From NCBI GenBank assembly GCA_023213315.1, contig JAKCPI010002902.1, positions 59,913 to 123,912 of the forward strand: 64,000 nt of DNA, read 5' to 3'. A program made the position numbers and the translations under genes. Below, in pieces: positions 45,693 through 56,884 of the stretch. The stretch comes from Euborellia annulipes (taxonomy: Eukaryota; Arthropoda; Insecta; Dermaptera; Anisolabididae). Positions within the stretch are counted from its first letter, which is position 1; every line of letters starts with the position of its first letter. Below the pieces are notes generated by a model. The model saw nothing but the letters and a program-made list of their open reading frames with translations, was not told the DNA's origin and ran no database searches.

Positions 45693-46186
45693 GTTATATT
45701 ATGTAAAATTTTATTAAAATAAACATAGAAAAACATTGAAGTGAAAATAAGGGAGAATTCGAACTGGAATTGAGTAAACCAATTGAGTGACTTGTCAATT
45801 GAGGTAATGACAGGGAAATTGGACAACACAACTGTATAAATTAAGAAGAAAAGATAAAGTTATATATCAGAAAAAAATCTGCTCTTTTTCCGTTAAAGTT
45901 TTATAATTTTTAATTAAAAACACCTTGTAGATTTCGGGAAAAACACAACACTCCAAACTTCTACTCATAACAAATGAAATCATAGGGGTGCAAATCCATC
46001 TTGTCAAAAATTTTCCGTTTGTCCCAAGTTAAGGTATTTGACTGTACTATATTTATTAAATGGTTAAAGTCATCTCTGAAGGCTCCGGTGTGGGTTACAG
46101 TATATAGATAAAGAAGAAGATTCGAGGAAGAGGAAAAAATTTCATTTTTTTTTATTGAACAATATCATTATTGAAGAATATCAAAA

Positions 46187-46473
46187 AATCTGGTGTAATG
46201 GTCTTACAGCACACAACAATCTCTTTCCGTCGATATTGAAAGTTGCGTTCTGTTATCACACCAGATTATTTGTGTCGGCTCATAGTTTTCCACAGTACGG
46301 ACATTAAGAATCCAAGTTGGAAAATGTATAAACATAAAAAATATTTATTTATTTTTTTGTTTTCATGCCACCTATGAACCTCCTATATTTCTATCAAGAT
46401 CTCGACTTTGAATTTTTGACATGAATGCACTACTTTCTCTCTATATTTCAACATAAACAGGTAAGAGATAGTA
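46187..46473 (-). repeat. family H, internally deleted copy
   Basis: About 287 bp. The 3-prime hairpin end (AATCTGGTGTAATGG, pairing with ACACCAGATT at 46258-46267) is followed by GTGTCGGCTCATAG, then a jump to TCTCGACTTTGAATTTTTGA and the closing GGTAAGAGATAGTA hairpin. Confidence 0.8.
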
Positions 46474-46639
46474 AAAAAGGATAAATCAACATTTTTTAAT
46501 GAAAAAATTAAATAGATTTGTCGTTGGTCCCAGAATCCTGACCAATTATTATTCCATCGATATATGAATTAATTATACAGTATTAGGAGATTAACAAATA
46601 TGAGAATAAAAAATTTATATTGTCGATCGTAATTGTGAT

Positions 46640-46905
46640 CAAGGGCGTCCGCAGGATTTTTTGCAGGGGGGGGCAAGGATTTTTTGCAGGGGGGCAAGTC
46701 ACTTCCAGATAAGTTAAAAAAAACGTATTTTGATATTAATAATGTTATACATCTCTTAGTATTTAAAGCTTTCTCACCGCGGCAAGGTGGATGTATACTG
46801 TGAAAGGTTTTTTTGTATTTTTTTTTGTTTTATACATTTTTTTGTATCATTTTAATTTTCCAGGGGGGGGCAAGTGCCTGGTTGCCCCCCCTGCGGACGC
46901 CCATG
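46640..46905. mobile_element. hAT-like MITE with exact 8-bp target duplication
   Basis: CAAGGGCGTCCGCAGG and CCTGCGGACGCCCATG-type ends (CTGCGGACGCCCATG at 46891-46905), flanked by ATTGTGAT at 46632-46639 and 46906-46913. G-runs just inside the left end, including a tandem TTTTTTGCAGGGGGG, and near the right end mirror each other. 266 bp, non-coding. Confidence 0.88.
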
Positions 46906-46919
46906 ATTGTGATCATAAA

Positions 46920-47245
46920 CAAGGGTAAAATAAAATTTCAATTTTAGTTTTTATCTAATGAACACGGAAAACCCAGTCTTTTACAATTCACAAAATATAA
47001 ACAAACAGCTAAGTCACAAAGTATACAATATTTATTTTTAGAAATGTTTACGTAAGCAGAAAGACTTTGTTTGTTTGTAATCAACGGGAAAATTGTTCAA
47101 AGGTAAATGGAAATTGAAAAAATAAAATGTAATGAATTCATTTATTCAAATAGTTGAGAAAACGATTAAATTAACTAAAAAAATTGTTTAAATAGTTGAA
47201 TAGGAGAAAAGACCAGCACTTGTTTATTCACCATACACACTATTT
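46920..47245. other. no gene seen
   Basis: AT-rich sequence without recognised features. Confidence 0.4.
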
Positions 47246-47249
47246 ATTG

Positions 47250-47300
47250 GCAAATATTTCGGGTTGCAGAACGCCACCCATCATCAGTGCAGAAAATATT
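47250..47300 (-). ncRNA. hammerhead-ribozyme-like motif with strict core
   Basis: The minus strand reads AAAATATTTTCTGCA, CTGATGA (47281-47287), a GGGT / ACCC stem, GAAA (47257-47260) and ATATTTGCC. CTGATGA is the strict hammerhead core. AAATAT before the core can pair with ATATTT after it as stem III; stem I is very short, as in the other two motifs. Confidence 0.6.
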
Positions 47301-47344
47301 TTGGTGCTGGATGTCGTCCATATTTTTGACTCGCATTATACAAA

Positions 47345-47580
47345 CTGCAAACATTTGTATAAACAGAGGCAAAATTTTGTGATTTTAAATGAATTTATTA
47401 TGAAATTTCAAAAAAAAAGCCGGAGATTTTGGGAAAAAGCTGGAGATGCCGAAAAAAACAACTGATATTTAGGTAAAAAGCCGGAAAGCCGGATGCGTGA
47501 GGGGCGCCAAAAGCTTGATGCGCGCCTGGGGCGGGGGGGGGGCGAGCGCCCCCTTCGCCTCCACCTGGTTGCCGGGGCAT
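47345..47580 (-). repeat. dispersed repeat (partner at 44935) with G-run end
   Basis: Reverse complement of 44935-45060 at 47385-47500, then a GC-rich end with a G-run (47531-47539) and GCCGGGGCAT. Minus-strand ORFs over the end are proline-rich by-products of the G-run. Confidence 0.65.
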
Positions 47581-47589
47581 AATGAGGAG

Positions 47590-48125
47590 CCTTTAGGGCT
47601 ACAAATTAAAAATATTTTTGTTCCATTTGCACTTATACAGACAGGGTGATCCATGTCAAAGTTATGTTTTTTAAATGGAACGCCCTGTATATTATTGCAT
47701 GTTTGTATTCTAAGGTCAATTTTAGAATGACTTTATGTCATGCAATGTATTCTAAAACAAATCTTTTGGCGGTAAATTGGGGTTTTGTGAAAAAACTGCT
47801 GTCTGAAAAAAATTGAATATCGCGCGTACCATAAAACTTAGGGGACTGTTGTTTTGTTATGTTACTAACCATGAAATGTACTAATGCATGCCATATGGGT
47901 AACCCGAAATATTTCTTGTGTTGGGAGAAATGGTCATGCCAATTTGAAAAATTACAATTATGGATAACTTAATATTTTCAAATGGAACATTCAACGTTTT
48001 TTTTATGCCATGGAACGTGAAATTTGATTAGCTTTCAGATGATATAAGGTTGTCTATATCTATCTTTGGTGGTTTTCTTTTTATTCCAAAATATCTGATT
48101 AATTTGACTAACAAAAAAAAAAAAA
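47590..48125. other. no gene seen
   Basis: No repeat or coding family recognised. CAGGGTGATCCATGTCAAAG at 47643 may be the edge of an element. Confidence 0.35.
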
Positions 48126-48132
48126 AAAAAAT

Positions 48133-48185
48133 ATTTACCGAAGGTAAGAGAAAGTTGTGTGCTGTGCGACGAGTCACATCAGATT
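48133..48185 (+). repeat. family H, 3-prime tip
   Basis: TTTACCGAAGGTAAGAGAAA, then TGTGCTGTGCGACGAGTCAC and ATCAGATT. Preceded by an A-run; no body. Confidence 0.75.
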
Positions 48186-48189
48186 TTTG

Positions 48190-48885
48190 TGTTCGTCAAG
48201 TGTGGTTTTGCCACTTTTCTGGCGTGACTCTCCTGGCAACTTTTTATTTATTTAATTTTTTTTTTAATTTCATTTAAGGTCATATTCGGCAGCGACTGCC
48301 ATTTAGACGTCTCTATTTATTTCACTGGAATGGTAGCCAATCCACTCTGGCAACTTTATGTCAGTGGAAATTCATATGGTTAGGGGTAGCGACAATATTT
48401 TGTAAAAGAGCTTAAAGTGCCCACCAAGGGACCAAACAATCTTTAAACTCATTCTTCTCAAAACTAGGTTTTTCATAACCAATTTTTCAAAATCGATCTG
48501 CCTAGTGACCAACTAGTCAGTCTAGGGCTTCTATCTACTCTTAAAAATTGTAAGAATTTGCAGCCTTTGACTAACAAATATAAAAGAAATGCAGCATGAT
48601 TGTAGCTAATCACACACGAACCATTCACAGCCATTGAGATTTGAATTCTCAATATGTCAACTAAAATAAATAGAAATGCCCCTTGAATGAGAGGAAAAGA
48701 AGAAGAATTATCATTAATTAGCATAACATGCAAATATAAACATATCATAGAATGTAAAAATTCTGCGCCAGTTGATAAGATAAATAAATATAAATTATAT
48801 TTAAATATTATTAAGCGTAAACTTGAAAATAAAAACATCTAGGTTTATTATATATTTGGTAATTAATAATCTCAACCAAAAACAC
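48190..48885. other. no gene seen
   Basis: A minus-strand ORF at 48473-48838 is hydrophobic but has no recognised domain. Confidence 0.35.
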
Positions 48886-48891
48886 CGGGGA

Positions 48892-49135
48892 TGCAAAAAG
48901 GGGAGCCTCGCATTATTTTTGTCCAGAGTCGAGAGGAAATCAAAAAATGCGCCTCGCTTTTCTCATTTATATAAAAGTGAGAAAATATTTTCATTTAAAT
49001 AAAATCCCTACAGAAATTTATTTGTTTCATAAATCCTCGCTTTTATATAAATCAGAAAAGCGAGGCGCATTTTTTTTTTTTTATTTCATCTCGACTGTAG
49101 GCAAAAATAATGCGAGGCGTCCCTTTTTTCAAAAT
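48892..49135. repeat. foldback element, arms about 95 bp
   Basis: GAGCCTCGCATTATTTTTG and TGCGCCTCGCTTTTCTCATT on the left pair with CAAAAATAATGCGAGGCG and TCAGAAAAGCGAGGCGCA on the right. A related scrap (AGAGCGAGGCTCAC) lies at 63901. Confidence 0.83.
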
Positions 49136-49424
49136 AAATAATTCTTTTTTTTATATTTGTTAATATTTCTCATTATAATTTCATCTTCGAAATTAGAAGA
49201 TAAGGAATCCATTTTTCAAAAGGAATAAATTAAAAATATATTTTTTTTTTAAATAAAAATTAATTAATTTCTTCTTTTGTTTGCAATCTGCAGGCTGGCT
49301 TTATTTTAAAGTAAAGTGAATTATGAAAACCAAAAATTTAGTCTTACTTTAAAGATAATTTATTAGGGGTGGATTTCATTTAAGTAAGAAATTGAATATT
49401 CCTTCACCTTTTAGGTGGTGGAAA

Positions 49425-49600
49425 AAATAATTTAATTTGGGAGCCAATGAAAATAGGAGTGGTCCCAAGCCCGAGCCCTGGGGAACTCCGAAGGCACGGG
49501 CAGGAGGCTGCAATCGCCATTCTAATATTCCAAAGAGATATAAGTAGAAACAAATCGAGCTTTACCAGGCCAAATATTTTTATTGAAAACACAAGCGAGT
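49425..49600 (-). pseudogene. LINE reverse transcriptase fragment
   Basis: One minus-strand frame reads FGVPQGSGLGPLLFSL (about 49450-49500), the strongly conserved RT block preceding the catalytic aspartates of Jockey/CR1/I-type LINEs; it is closer to consensus than the 13.8-kb copy. Upstream residues (about 49505-49560) stay open but are not diagnostic, and the YADD block does not follow. Frames on either side are broken. It is a short relic, unrelated in position to the other LINE fragment. Confidence 0.8.
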
Positions 49601-49689
49601 AAATAATAATAAAGAAAAAGGGCCATAGCTAGAAAATTTCTTTGCGCAGTATTTTAAGGAATATAAATAATAATTTCTAATAGCATTCA

Positions 49690-49890
49690 AAATTTTAAGA
49701 ATCGAAAGAACTTTCTGAAGTGTAGATCTAAAATCAGATCAATTCACAGGTTCCTACCCCTTATATGAATATTCAATTTTTCACTTCATTGAAAAAAAAT
49801 TTCATTACAATCGGTTTATTAGTTTCGGAGTCTATGTGTCACAAAAAAACAGAGACATTGCCTTTTATACGGATATAAATAAATAATCTT
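49690..49890 (+). repeat. tail of a short retroelement
   Basis: CATTACAATCGGTTTATTAG, then TTCGGAGTCTATGTGTCAC and TTTTATACGGATATAAATAA. This is the usual tail arrangement of the ACTAGC-type class, compare 38790-38850. The head is missing. Confidence 0.5.
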
Positions 49891-49894
49891 ATTT

Positions 49895-50560
49895 TAGTAT
49901 TTATTTAGAATTGCAGTGGGAATGTCCATTTTGAAGCAACTAAATAGACTGACCATTGCAAACGGTTGCCTACGCGCAAGGCTCAAAAGTCAGATAGACG
50001 CCAGGGTGGGACTTAATATTGTCCCCCTCTGTACTTAGGTCCTTGATAAGTCAAGTTTCAAATAATCCTGTGGAATCGATTCACAGGATTATGTGAAGTA
50101 TTGCAGAGTACATTCCTAACCGTGAATTTAACGTAGATTTGTTTGCCCTTAATTTTCTAATTCGTGATTCAGATCACATATATATTAAATGGATGGATGA
50201 TTATAAATGAAATCGACAGATGGAGTGAAAGGCATTAGAAGCAGGTGAATGAATAAATAAAAAAAAAAAAAATATTCCTAATGAAGATTAAGAAAAACAA
50301 ATTCCTTGGTGATGATATAATTTTTATATTAATCAGACTAATGACCTTTTAATTATATAAACTTGAAAAAAATCACGTACATTTGTTCATTATGGTAACA
50401 TATATCTGTTCATAATCAAATAATAAATTAAAAAGGGGAGGGGGAGGGGGAGGAAAAGAATAAAAGCCCCTAATACTAAACTTATATTAAATATAAAATA
50501 GAATCACTCGCGGCCTCTGGTCGCTCTACGTATTTTTTTTTTATTCTAGAATATGGGATA
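49895..50560. other. no gene seen
   Basis: A G/A-rich tract lies at 50434-50458. The less AT-rich part at 49935-50040 has no frame I can support. Confidence 0.35.
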
Positions 50561-50568
50561 GCCCTTGA

Positions 50569-50725
50569 CCCGTGGCGCAGAGAGAAGACACTAGCTTCTC
50601 GCGTCGGGGTCCCGGGTTCGCTTCCCGTCCAAGCGAGCAAAATTTATTTCATTTGATTTGACTAAAATCATTTGAAATAAATAGGGATGGGGTCTAAGTG
50701 GCCTTAGATGCCGAAGACCTTAAAA
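50569..50725 (+). repeat. tRNA-derived SINE, second type
   Basis: GACCCGTGGCGCAGAGAGAA is a clear A box region and GGGTTCGCTTCCC at 50618-50630 is the B box, about 35 bp apart as in tRNA genes. The body ATTTGATTTGACTAAAATCA and GGGTCTAAGTGGCCTTAGAT follow. The tRNA part looks fairly well kept, but acceptor pairing is poor, so a SINE is more likely than a tRNA gene. Confidence 0.65.
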
Positions 50726-50729
50726 AAAA

Positions 50730-51105
50730 AAATTGGAATAGATTTGCACTTCGTTCTGTCTACTATGCAATAAAATTCCTTAACAACAATCTAAAATTTT
50801 TTAGTGGACTTGGAATGATTTACATTTATTATCGTTTGGGGTCAAGGGCAAAGGTCATTAAAACTAATCAATAGAACAAAATACAGTCTACTATTTATAG
50901 TTAGTAGTGAAATTATTTGGATATTTTGCTTATTACTTGAAAATCAGAGAAGAAAAAGAAAGTGAATAGAATTGTACATTTATTTACAATATTTAAATGG
51001 AAATGTGAAAAAATATAAAAATGAATGGCAAATCAAGTGAGGGTGAATTAGTAAACAGCCCCGGGCCCAAAGAGGGTCGCCTCGATTCGAACTTGATTTG
51101 CTATA
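50730..51105. other. no gene seen
   Basis: AT-rich sequence without recognised features. Confidence 0.4.
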
Positions 51106-51111
51106 GGAAAG

Positions 51112-51235
51112 AATATTTAACAAGTTTTTGTGAGATGTTTATTTGTTAGAGGGCCCAACGATCCATGAGCCCGGGATCTCTAGTCTTTCCTGGACTTGAC
51201 TTTGCACAAGGCCACCGGACCCCTTGGCCCGGTCG
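51112..51235 (-). repeat. tRNA-derived SINE, copy S3
   Basis: Minus strand: GGTGGCCTTGTGCAAAG (A-box part), AAAGACTAGAGATCCCGGG, a damaged B box, GTTGGGCCC, CTAACAAATAAACATCTCAC. It lies head-to-head with S4. Confidence 0.7.
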
Positions 51236-51239
51236 TAAC

Positions 51240-51545
51240 GGAAAGCCAACTCAATATACTCCCATGAAAGTTATTCCCCGGAGAACGTGTCTCTACCGAT
51301 GGCCTTGCGCAAAGGGAAGCACACCGATGCCCCAGAAAGGCTGAGATCCCGGATTCGATTCCAGAGGCCATGGCAAGTTTGGCCCATCAACAAATGAACA
51401 TCTCACAAAAATTTGTTAAATACATTTATTTAGATATGCTGTATTAAAAGTAAACAGATGATGTATTCTCCTTAGGAAGGAAACGGAAACTCAACTCAGT
51501 ATACTCTCATGAAAATTACTGCCTAGAGACGTGTCGGTTTTGGCA
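51240..51545 (+). repeat. short direct duplication flanking SINE S4
   Basis: GGAAAGCCAACTCAATATAC, TCCCATGAAAGTTATTCC and GAACGTGTC at 51239-51290 recur as GGAAACTCAACTCAGTATAC, TCTCATGAAAATTACTGCC and GACGTGTC at 51484-51536. Confidence 0.65.
51290..51425 (+). repeat. tRNA-derived SINE, copy S4
   Basis: CTACCGATGGCCTTGCGCAA, AAAGGCTGAGATCCC, B box GGATTCGATTCC at 51351-51362, GGCCATGG, GTTTGGCCC, CAACAAATGAACATCTCAC. Both arms of the S3/S4 pair match over about 75 bp. Confidence 0.78.
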
Positions 51546-51639
51546 ATAATGATTGAAGAGAATTAATATTAATCAGTCATGAGTTGTTAAAAGATAAAAA
51601 ATAAAGTTCAAAACTTCTTTAGTAAAACAGCACTTCGGT

Positions 51640-51900
51640 GAAGTGGGGGTGGGGGGGGGGAGGGGGGGGCCCGGCAAAAAAAAATTGGGGGGTTATGAAT
51701 TTATTAAAAATAGTATCGTGCTTAAAAATAAAATTTGGCATTGGAATGTTTTTTTGTTTCGAGACCATTTTGTATTTAAAAAAATATAATATCGATAACT
51801 TTCCTTATTATGCGTAAGAGAAAGTAAATATGTTAATTAATTTTTACTTTCTCGTATAATAAATAGAAAAAGTATTTTAATTAATTTATTTAATTATAAA
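51640..51900. repeat. G-run and hairpin of family H type
   Basis: G-runs lie at 51648-51668. At 51804-51870, CGTAAGAGAAAGTAAA and TTTTACTTTCTCGTA form a short palindrome like two family H outer arms facing each other. Confidence 0.5.
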
Positions 51901-52585
51901 TCGTAAGCATAACGAAAAATCCTTTTGATAATCAACTGTGTTTCAACTCGAGCAAAAGGATGCTGGAATTGTATGAACAGGAAACAGCAGGGTGCCGACC
52001 TGGCAACTGTGCTTGGTCAATACGATTAGAGTAGGCAAGAGAGCAGGAAGCAGAGTGGCGAGCAGAAAAAAGGCTCTACGTAGTTAAGGGTAGGCAAGAG
52101 CAGAAAAGGATCTCCCTTAGGCAGTAGGGGTTGGGCTGGCGAGTCGGGATCAATGTCCCCCAACCCAAGTCCATACACTCATCTTGAAAAGGCTCTCAAA
52201 TGCAATAACGGAATTAAATAGATCAAAGATAATATTGGCCATGTGTTCGATGGACCAAGTCGAGTAATTGATACCTTACGAGTTAGAATCGAATATGGGG
52301 AAAGGAATGTGTAGTTTGTGTCACTGGATTAGGGTACAATATGATATGAGAAAAAAAAATTATTGGTTGAAATTTTGATAGAAAAATCTGATCGGATTTA
52401 AAGCATCTGAAGAAATAATAAATTGTATTATTAAATAACAAAATGCATCACAATTAAGTTCAAATGTCTTTTATTTATAATAATAATAGTGAAAATTTAA
52501 ATTATAAATTAAATGATGATGGTTGTTTACTAGAAAGTCTAGGGGTTTGTTTATAAATTATAATCTATAGATTTTTTTTTATATT
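51901..52585. other. unassigned, less AT-rich at 51960-52200
   Basis: GTAGGCAAGAG recurs (52031 and 52090) with AGCAGAAAA after each. No frame or family recognised. Confidence 0.35.
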
Positions 52586-52587
52586 AA

Positions 52588-53270
52588 ACTAGCAGCGAAA
52601 GGGGTGCCTTCGGGAATTTTAAGGCAATAATGAATAAATAATAAAAGCAAAGGAAAATAAAATAATAAATAATAATATATATAGGCCTATATTAGGGTGG
52701 CGCAAAAAAACCGACTGATTTTTTTCTTCGAGTCTCGTATGAAAATATGTTAGTTAACATGTTTTAAGAAACCTCTCTAAAGATGAGCTCAAAAAAAATA
52801 TTTTTTAAGAGTCGCTCAAAATTTTTAAATATTTCCAAATTTGTCAAAAATCAATTTTTTCTTTTAATTTTTTTTTCTTGCTACGGTAGTATTTTAAAGA
52901 CGAAAATAAAATACCTTTCTCAAATTTTCAACTTAAAATGTTAATTTTTAAAGGTAGCTCAGAATTTTTTTGATTTGTCAGTGCATTGCTTTCGGTCCCA
53001 CAATTAGCAATTGTTATTTAAAAAAAGCTTCGCTTAGGCATCACATTTTTGTTTTTCCTCATTGATTCTGATAATTTATTAAATTCGAAAATATAGGGTA
53101 AGTCAGATTTACAATAATTTTAAATGATATTCAACAAATCATTATTTAAGAGCAATTTTTACTTATTTATTAAGGAGACTTGATCAAGTTAATTATAGCT
53201 AAATGGCAAGCAGCTTGGAAAGTGTATTGTCAAATATGAAGCAATGAAAATTATCGTGTTATTCTAAAAA
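52588..53270. repeat. ACTAGC-type head, then TAGGGTGGCGC repeat
   Basis: AAACTAGCAGCGAAAGGGG and GCCTTCGGG are a retroelement head. TTAGGGTGGCGCAAAAAAAC at 52691 starts another AT-rich repeat, recognised only by its opening; its far end was not located. Confidence 0.4.
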
Positions 53271-53297
53271 AATATATATATATATATATATATATGT
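53270..53297. repeat. (TA)n microsatellite
   Basis: An uninterrupted TA run of about 12 units. Confidence 0.95.
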
Positions 53298-53299
53298 GC

Positions 53300-55970
53300 C
53301 TACAATTAGGAGATGAGATGTGTGATTAGTTGGGTTTGAGCCTGGCCAAGCTTTGACAGAAAATCGAGTAGGTGCGAGCGACATGAGATTGCACTTTGGG
53401 TGGGATCAATCGAACTAAATGCCCTCGTTAATTGAAAAAAGTCTTGGAATATTTGATCAATGCATGGGATAATTAACATCAACATGTTTGCTTTATGAAT
53501 CAATAAAAATTGTCCAAATAATAATTTGCTGTAAATGCTTAACTGCTGGGCCAGCAACCCTATTTTATTTGATGGCTAAATTTTTTTACATGCTAATTGA
53601 GAATTCACAATCTGTTTAAAACTAGAAATCAGTGATTTTCTGATAACGCATAGGAAGCAAAAATCTTTAAAAAGAACCGCGAACGGGTCGTTAAAAATCC
53701 TTTTAATACGTAAATGATCTCAATTCGAATTTTGTTCACGAAACTCGTTAATATTTAGCTTTGCTACTGGATAACTTTGAAATAAGTAATTTAATTAGTA
53801 AACTCGATGGATAACTTTTAGCTTTAATGTTTTGTTTGCGGTTTTTCATTGTTTCTCTTGTTCTTTCGTTTTTTGCAAACTCAAATCGATTGGCGCTTTT
53901 TTCTAACTCAAAATAACTGTAAAAATAGTTTTAAATACACTAGGGCATCCAGTTTATTAACAAAAAAAAAAAGTATTCTTGTAATTTCAATAGTAGAAGT
54001 AGGATATTAAACGATTACTATAATATTAAATTTATGGTTAATATATTAAATTAAAAATTTTCATTTGAAAGATACGACAATCTCTAATCCCATTTGAAAA
54101 AATTTAGAAATCGTCCCAATTATAGTTTTGTATTATTATAAAATATTACAATAGCAACAGGATTTTTATCATCTTATTTTTATCTTTAAAAAATTTTTTC
54201 AAAAATTGGGATTTTTTATTATCCAGAGTTTTGGTTCTACTGTACATTTATGAAGAGTAAAGAACTATTTTTTAAATTATTTGACAATTTTAGAAAAGAA
54301 ATAAAACAAAACACAAATTTATACAATATTAAGGAAAAATGTGAACTAACAAGGCCGGCAATGGAAAAAAGAAAAAAAATTAAACCTCTAATATTTAATT
54401 TTTCTATTAAATTATAATTTATGAATATAAGTTTTATGCATGCCTAGTAAGTTGGATCAAGTAACCGGCGAATACTAATGTTACTCAAAAGAAGGTGGAA
54501 TTTTGCAAAATTATATAGGGAATGCAAGATTGCTAACTTTTTAGGATTCGCTGGTAGACTTAACCAAATAGGGTAGCTACTTGAATATGAAAAAAATTCA
54601 TTTAAAAAATAAAGAAATATCTTCTCAAAATAAGAGATGTTTATTTAGTAGAAAATCATATTGATACTTTTTCTCCTTAAATTTGACTGGTAATTGAATC
54701 TCATAATGAATTTCATGAATTTAATCTCATAACACACATCAGATACAAATTTATTTTGTAGGCCTTATGCTTATTTTTGGTGGATCGACAAAAATTCGAC
54801 AGCAGAGTTTTAATATTTTTTTCTATTAATAAAAGTTTGTTTTCAATAAAAAAAGAAATATATTTAAAAAATTTGATATCAAAAATGTCGATTTTAAAAA
54901 TTTGTAAAAACCTTGCAAATTAAGAAAATGGAATTTTATTCATTCATTAATTTAAAATAAGGAGTTTTATTTTTATATAAAAAATAAAATTAATAAAAAA
55001 AGGTGACTTTAATTTAAAATTCAGAGAATTTATTTTATCAATTCAATATAAAAAATTAAATTATATATTTATTTTAATTATCAATGTCAAAAAAAAAAAA
55101 AAAATAAAATTAATTAGAAATAAATACTGCAATAATAAAAAAATTAAAAAACTTTTAAAGAATAAACCAGACAGTGAATAAATAACGTTAAAAAAAAGAA
55201 GTTGAAGTTTAAATTAAAAAATAATAATTGGTGATTGATTATACTGAGAAAAGTCACGAGTTTTGACGCAAAGGGTGAGAGGGAGGGGGAGAGGAGGCAA
55301 GGGGTTGGGGAAGAAATATATTTTATATTACAAAGAATGATGATCAATGATTTCGATTGTTAAATTTTCTCTTTGAAAATTAAAAAAAAATTGATTAATA
55401 TTGATCAAACAGTATGTACAAGGTGAGATCATTAATAAAGATTTTTAATTAATCTCTCATGGCAGAGATGGGTTCGATTCATTAAAAAGAAAACTTTAGG
55501 CGGGAGATTAATTGAAATTGGATATTGTTCTTTATTTATTTATTTATTTTTTCATGAATTTAAAACGAGAAATTTGAATAGCCGGAGGATCCGACGCACG
55601 AACCATACAATCAATTATTTCGGGTCAGATCCCTGGAATTTGTTATTGAACGGGATAAAGGGGGGGGGGGGGAGGGTTGATGGTTGAAAAACGTTTTAAA
55701 ATCCGATAGATAAATAAAAGCAAAAAAAGCCGGGAAATATAATGTATATTTAAAAATAGAAAAAATTCCTTGAAATTTATTTAGAATAAAAGAATAATTT
55801 TTTGGCTGAATTACAGTCGTGACGTGAATCAATAGTAATGGGAAATGCCTGAGATATAATAGACAGGTTAGCATCACTCGTCAGATCTAGGTCAAGTTTG
55901 CATAACAAACATCCAAAAAGCCTAATTTATTCTTAAAAAAAAAAAAAAAATGATTACTAAACCGAGTAAT
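53300..55970. other. no gene seen, 2.7 kb
   Basis: AT-rich sequence with few recognisable repeats. A purine-rich tract lies at 55265-55315 and a G-run at 55661-55672. It could be intron or intergenic DNA. Confidence 0.4.
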
Positions 55971-55974
55971 TATA

Positions 55975-56640
55975 TAACGACACCTGGTGTGAGCGCAGCG
56001 CGCGTGTTCTATGAGAGAGTGAGCTTTTATAAAAATGCAGTCTAGATAAGAATTTTAAAATTTAATTTTGTTAGTAAATAGGAAAATTGTATTACTAGTG
56101 GGGGAAGAGGAGATATCAGCGTGCTTGATAAGAATATTGGCCTAAATCAAGAATAATTACGGCTATGATATTGGGCCAGAAGCCAGCAGCCAGACCGAGT
56201 TGGTTGGCTTGTCGTATATTTAGCATTTGGCTTATTCCCACAAGCACAAGCTAAGTATAGCACTCCAAACGGACCATCCCTTGTCTAATTTTTGAACGAT
56301 TAATACTTTTTCAAAATTAAGGCATGGGTACATTACCTATTTCAATGACAGGCTGCCGGGCACATGGTTAATCCACACAAAGTCACTTTTTCCTTTTAAT
56401 CGAGCACTTGACACGGTATGTTTTTTATTTTTTTTATTTGTTTTATTATTTTTTGACTGGCCACGAGACATCGAACGGAAATTAGCTTGCTAAAATATTG
56501 GCAACGTGTGTAGGTATGTATGTATGTGAATTGGCGGGTTGGGCGTATGCAGTGTTCGGCGTTTTTTTTTTTTTTTTTATTTTTAATATATTTTTTCTAA
56601 GATTAAAAATAAATTTTAATTAATATTGTTTAAAAAAAAA
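55975..56640. other. no gene seen; moderately GC-rich
   Basis: GTGTGAGCGCAGCGCGCGTG at 55989 and a T-run at 56563-56579. Leads into the GC-rich island that follows. Confidence 0.35.
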
Positions 56641-56654
56641 AAGGCAAAGCAACT

Positions 56655-56880
56655 TAGAAGTTTTAGGCAAGGGAACCCTACGACGACTGCCGGCTGTACG
56701 AAGTGATGAGCGCGATCGCTCTTGCCGCACTAAGGCGCATGCGCGTAGGCAACGAGTAAAAGCGCTGGCGGGCCGCTTAAGCAGCTTCAAAGCGCTGACG
56801 CTGACGCTGACGCTTGGGACACCGTCGCCGCTTCGGCAGCCGCCGCCGCACTTCGTCAGCGCCACGATCGCCAGAACTTA
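56655..56880. promoter_or_regulatory. CpG-rich island with NRF1-type site
   Basis: About 225 bp rich in CpG within AT-rich DNA. GGCGCATGCGCG at 56734-56745 contains the palindrome GCGCATGCGC bound by NRF1 (Ewg in flies), a core-promoter-proximal factor. A GCTGACGCTGACGCTGACGC hexamer tandem lies at 56794-56814 and GCCGCCGCCGCAC further on. The minus-strand ORF is arginine/serine-rich by composition. Could be a promoter or first exon of a gene outside the window. Confidence 0.4.
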
Positions 56881-56884
56881 GAAA

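Larger units (their letters stand above)
44169..46044. mobile_element. TA-flanked (pogo/Tc1-like) non-autonomous element
   Basis: CAGTCAAATACCCAACTTGG and the inverse ending GTATTTGACTG are flanked by TA at 44167-44168 and 46045-46046, as expected for the Tc1/mariner/pogo group; the CAGTCAAA start suggests pogo/Tigger. AACTTGGGAC recurs near the left end (44182 and 44371) and inverted at the right, like subterminal protein-binding repeats. No transposase is seen. It contains a mini family H copy, tandem CRE sites and a minisatellite. Confidence 0.7.

Noticed and set aside
47398..47654. Proline/alanine-rich minus-strand ORFs
   Set aside because: They arise from a G-run at the end of a repeat.
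56620..56865. 81-codon GC-rich ORF as a gene
   Set aside because: Arginine/serine/alanine bias reflects CpG-rich composition. It could hide an exon, but nothing supports the frame.
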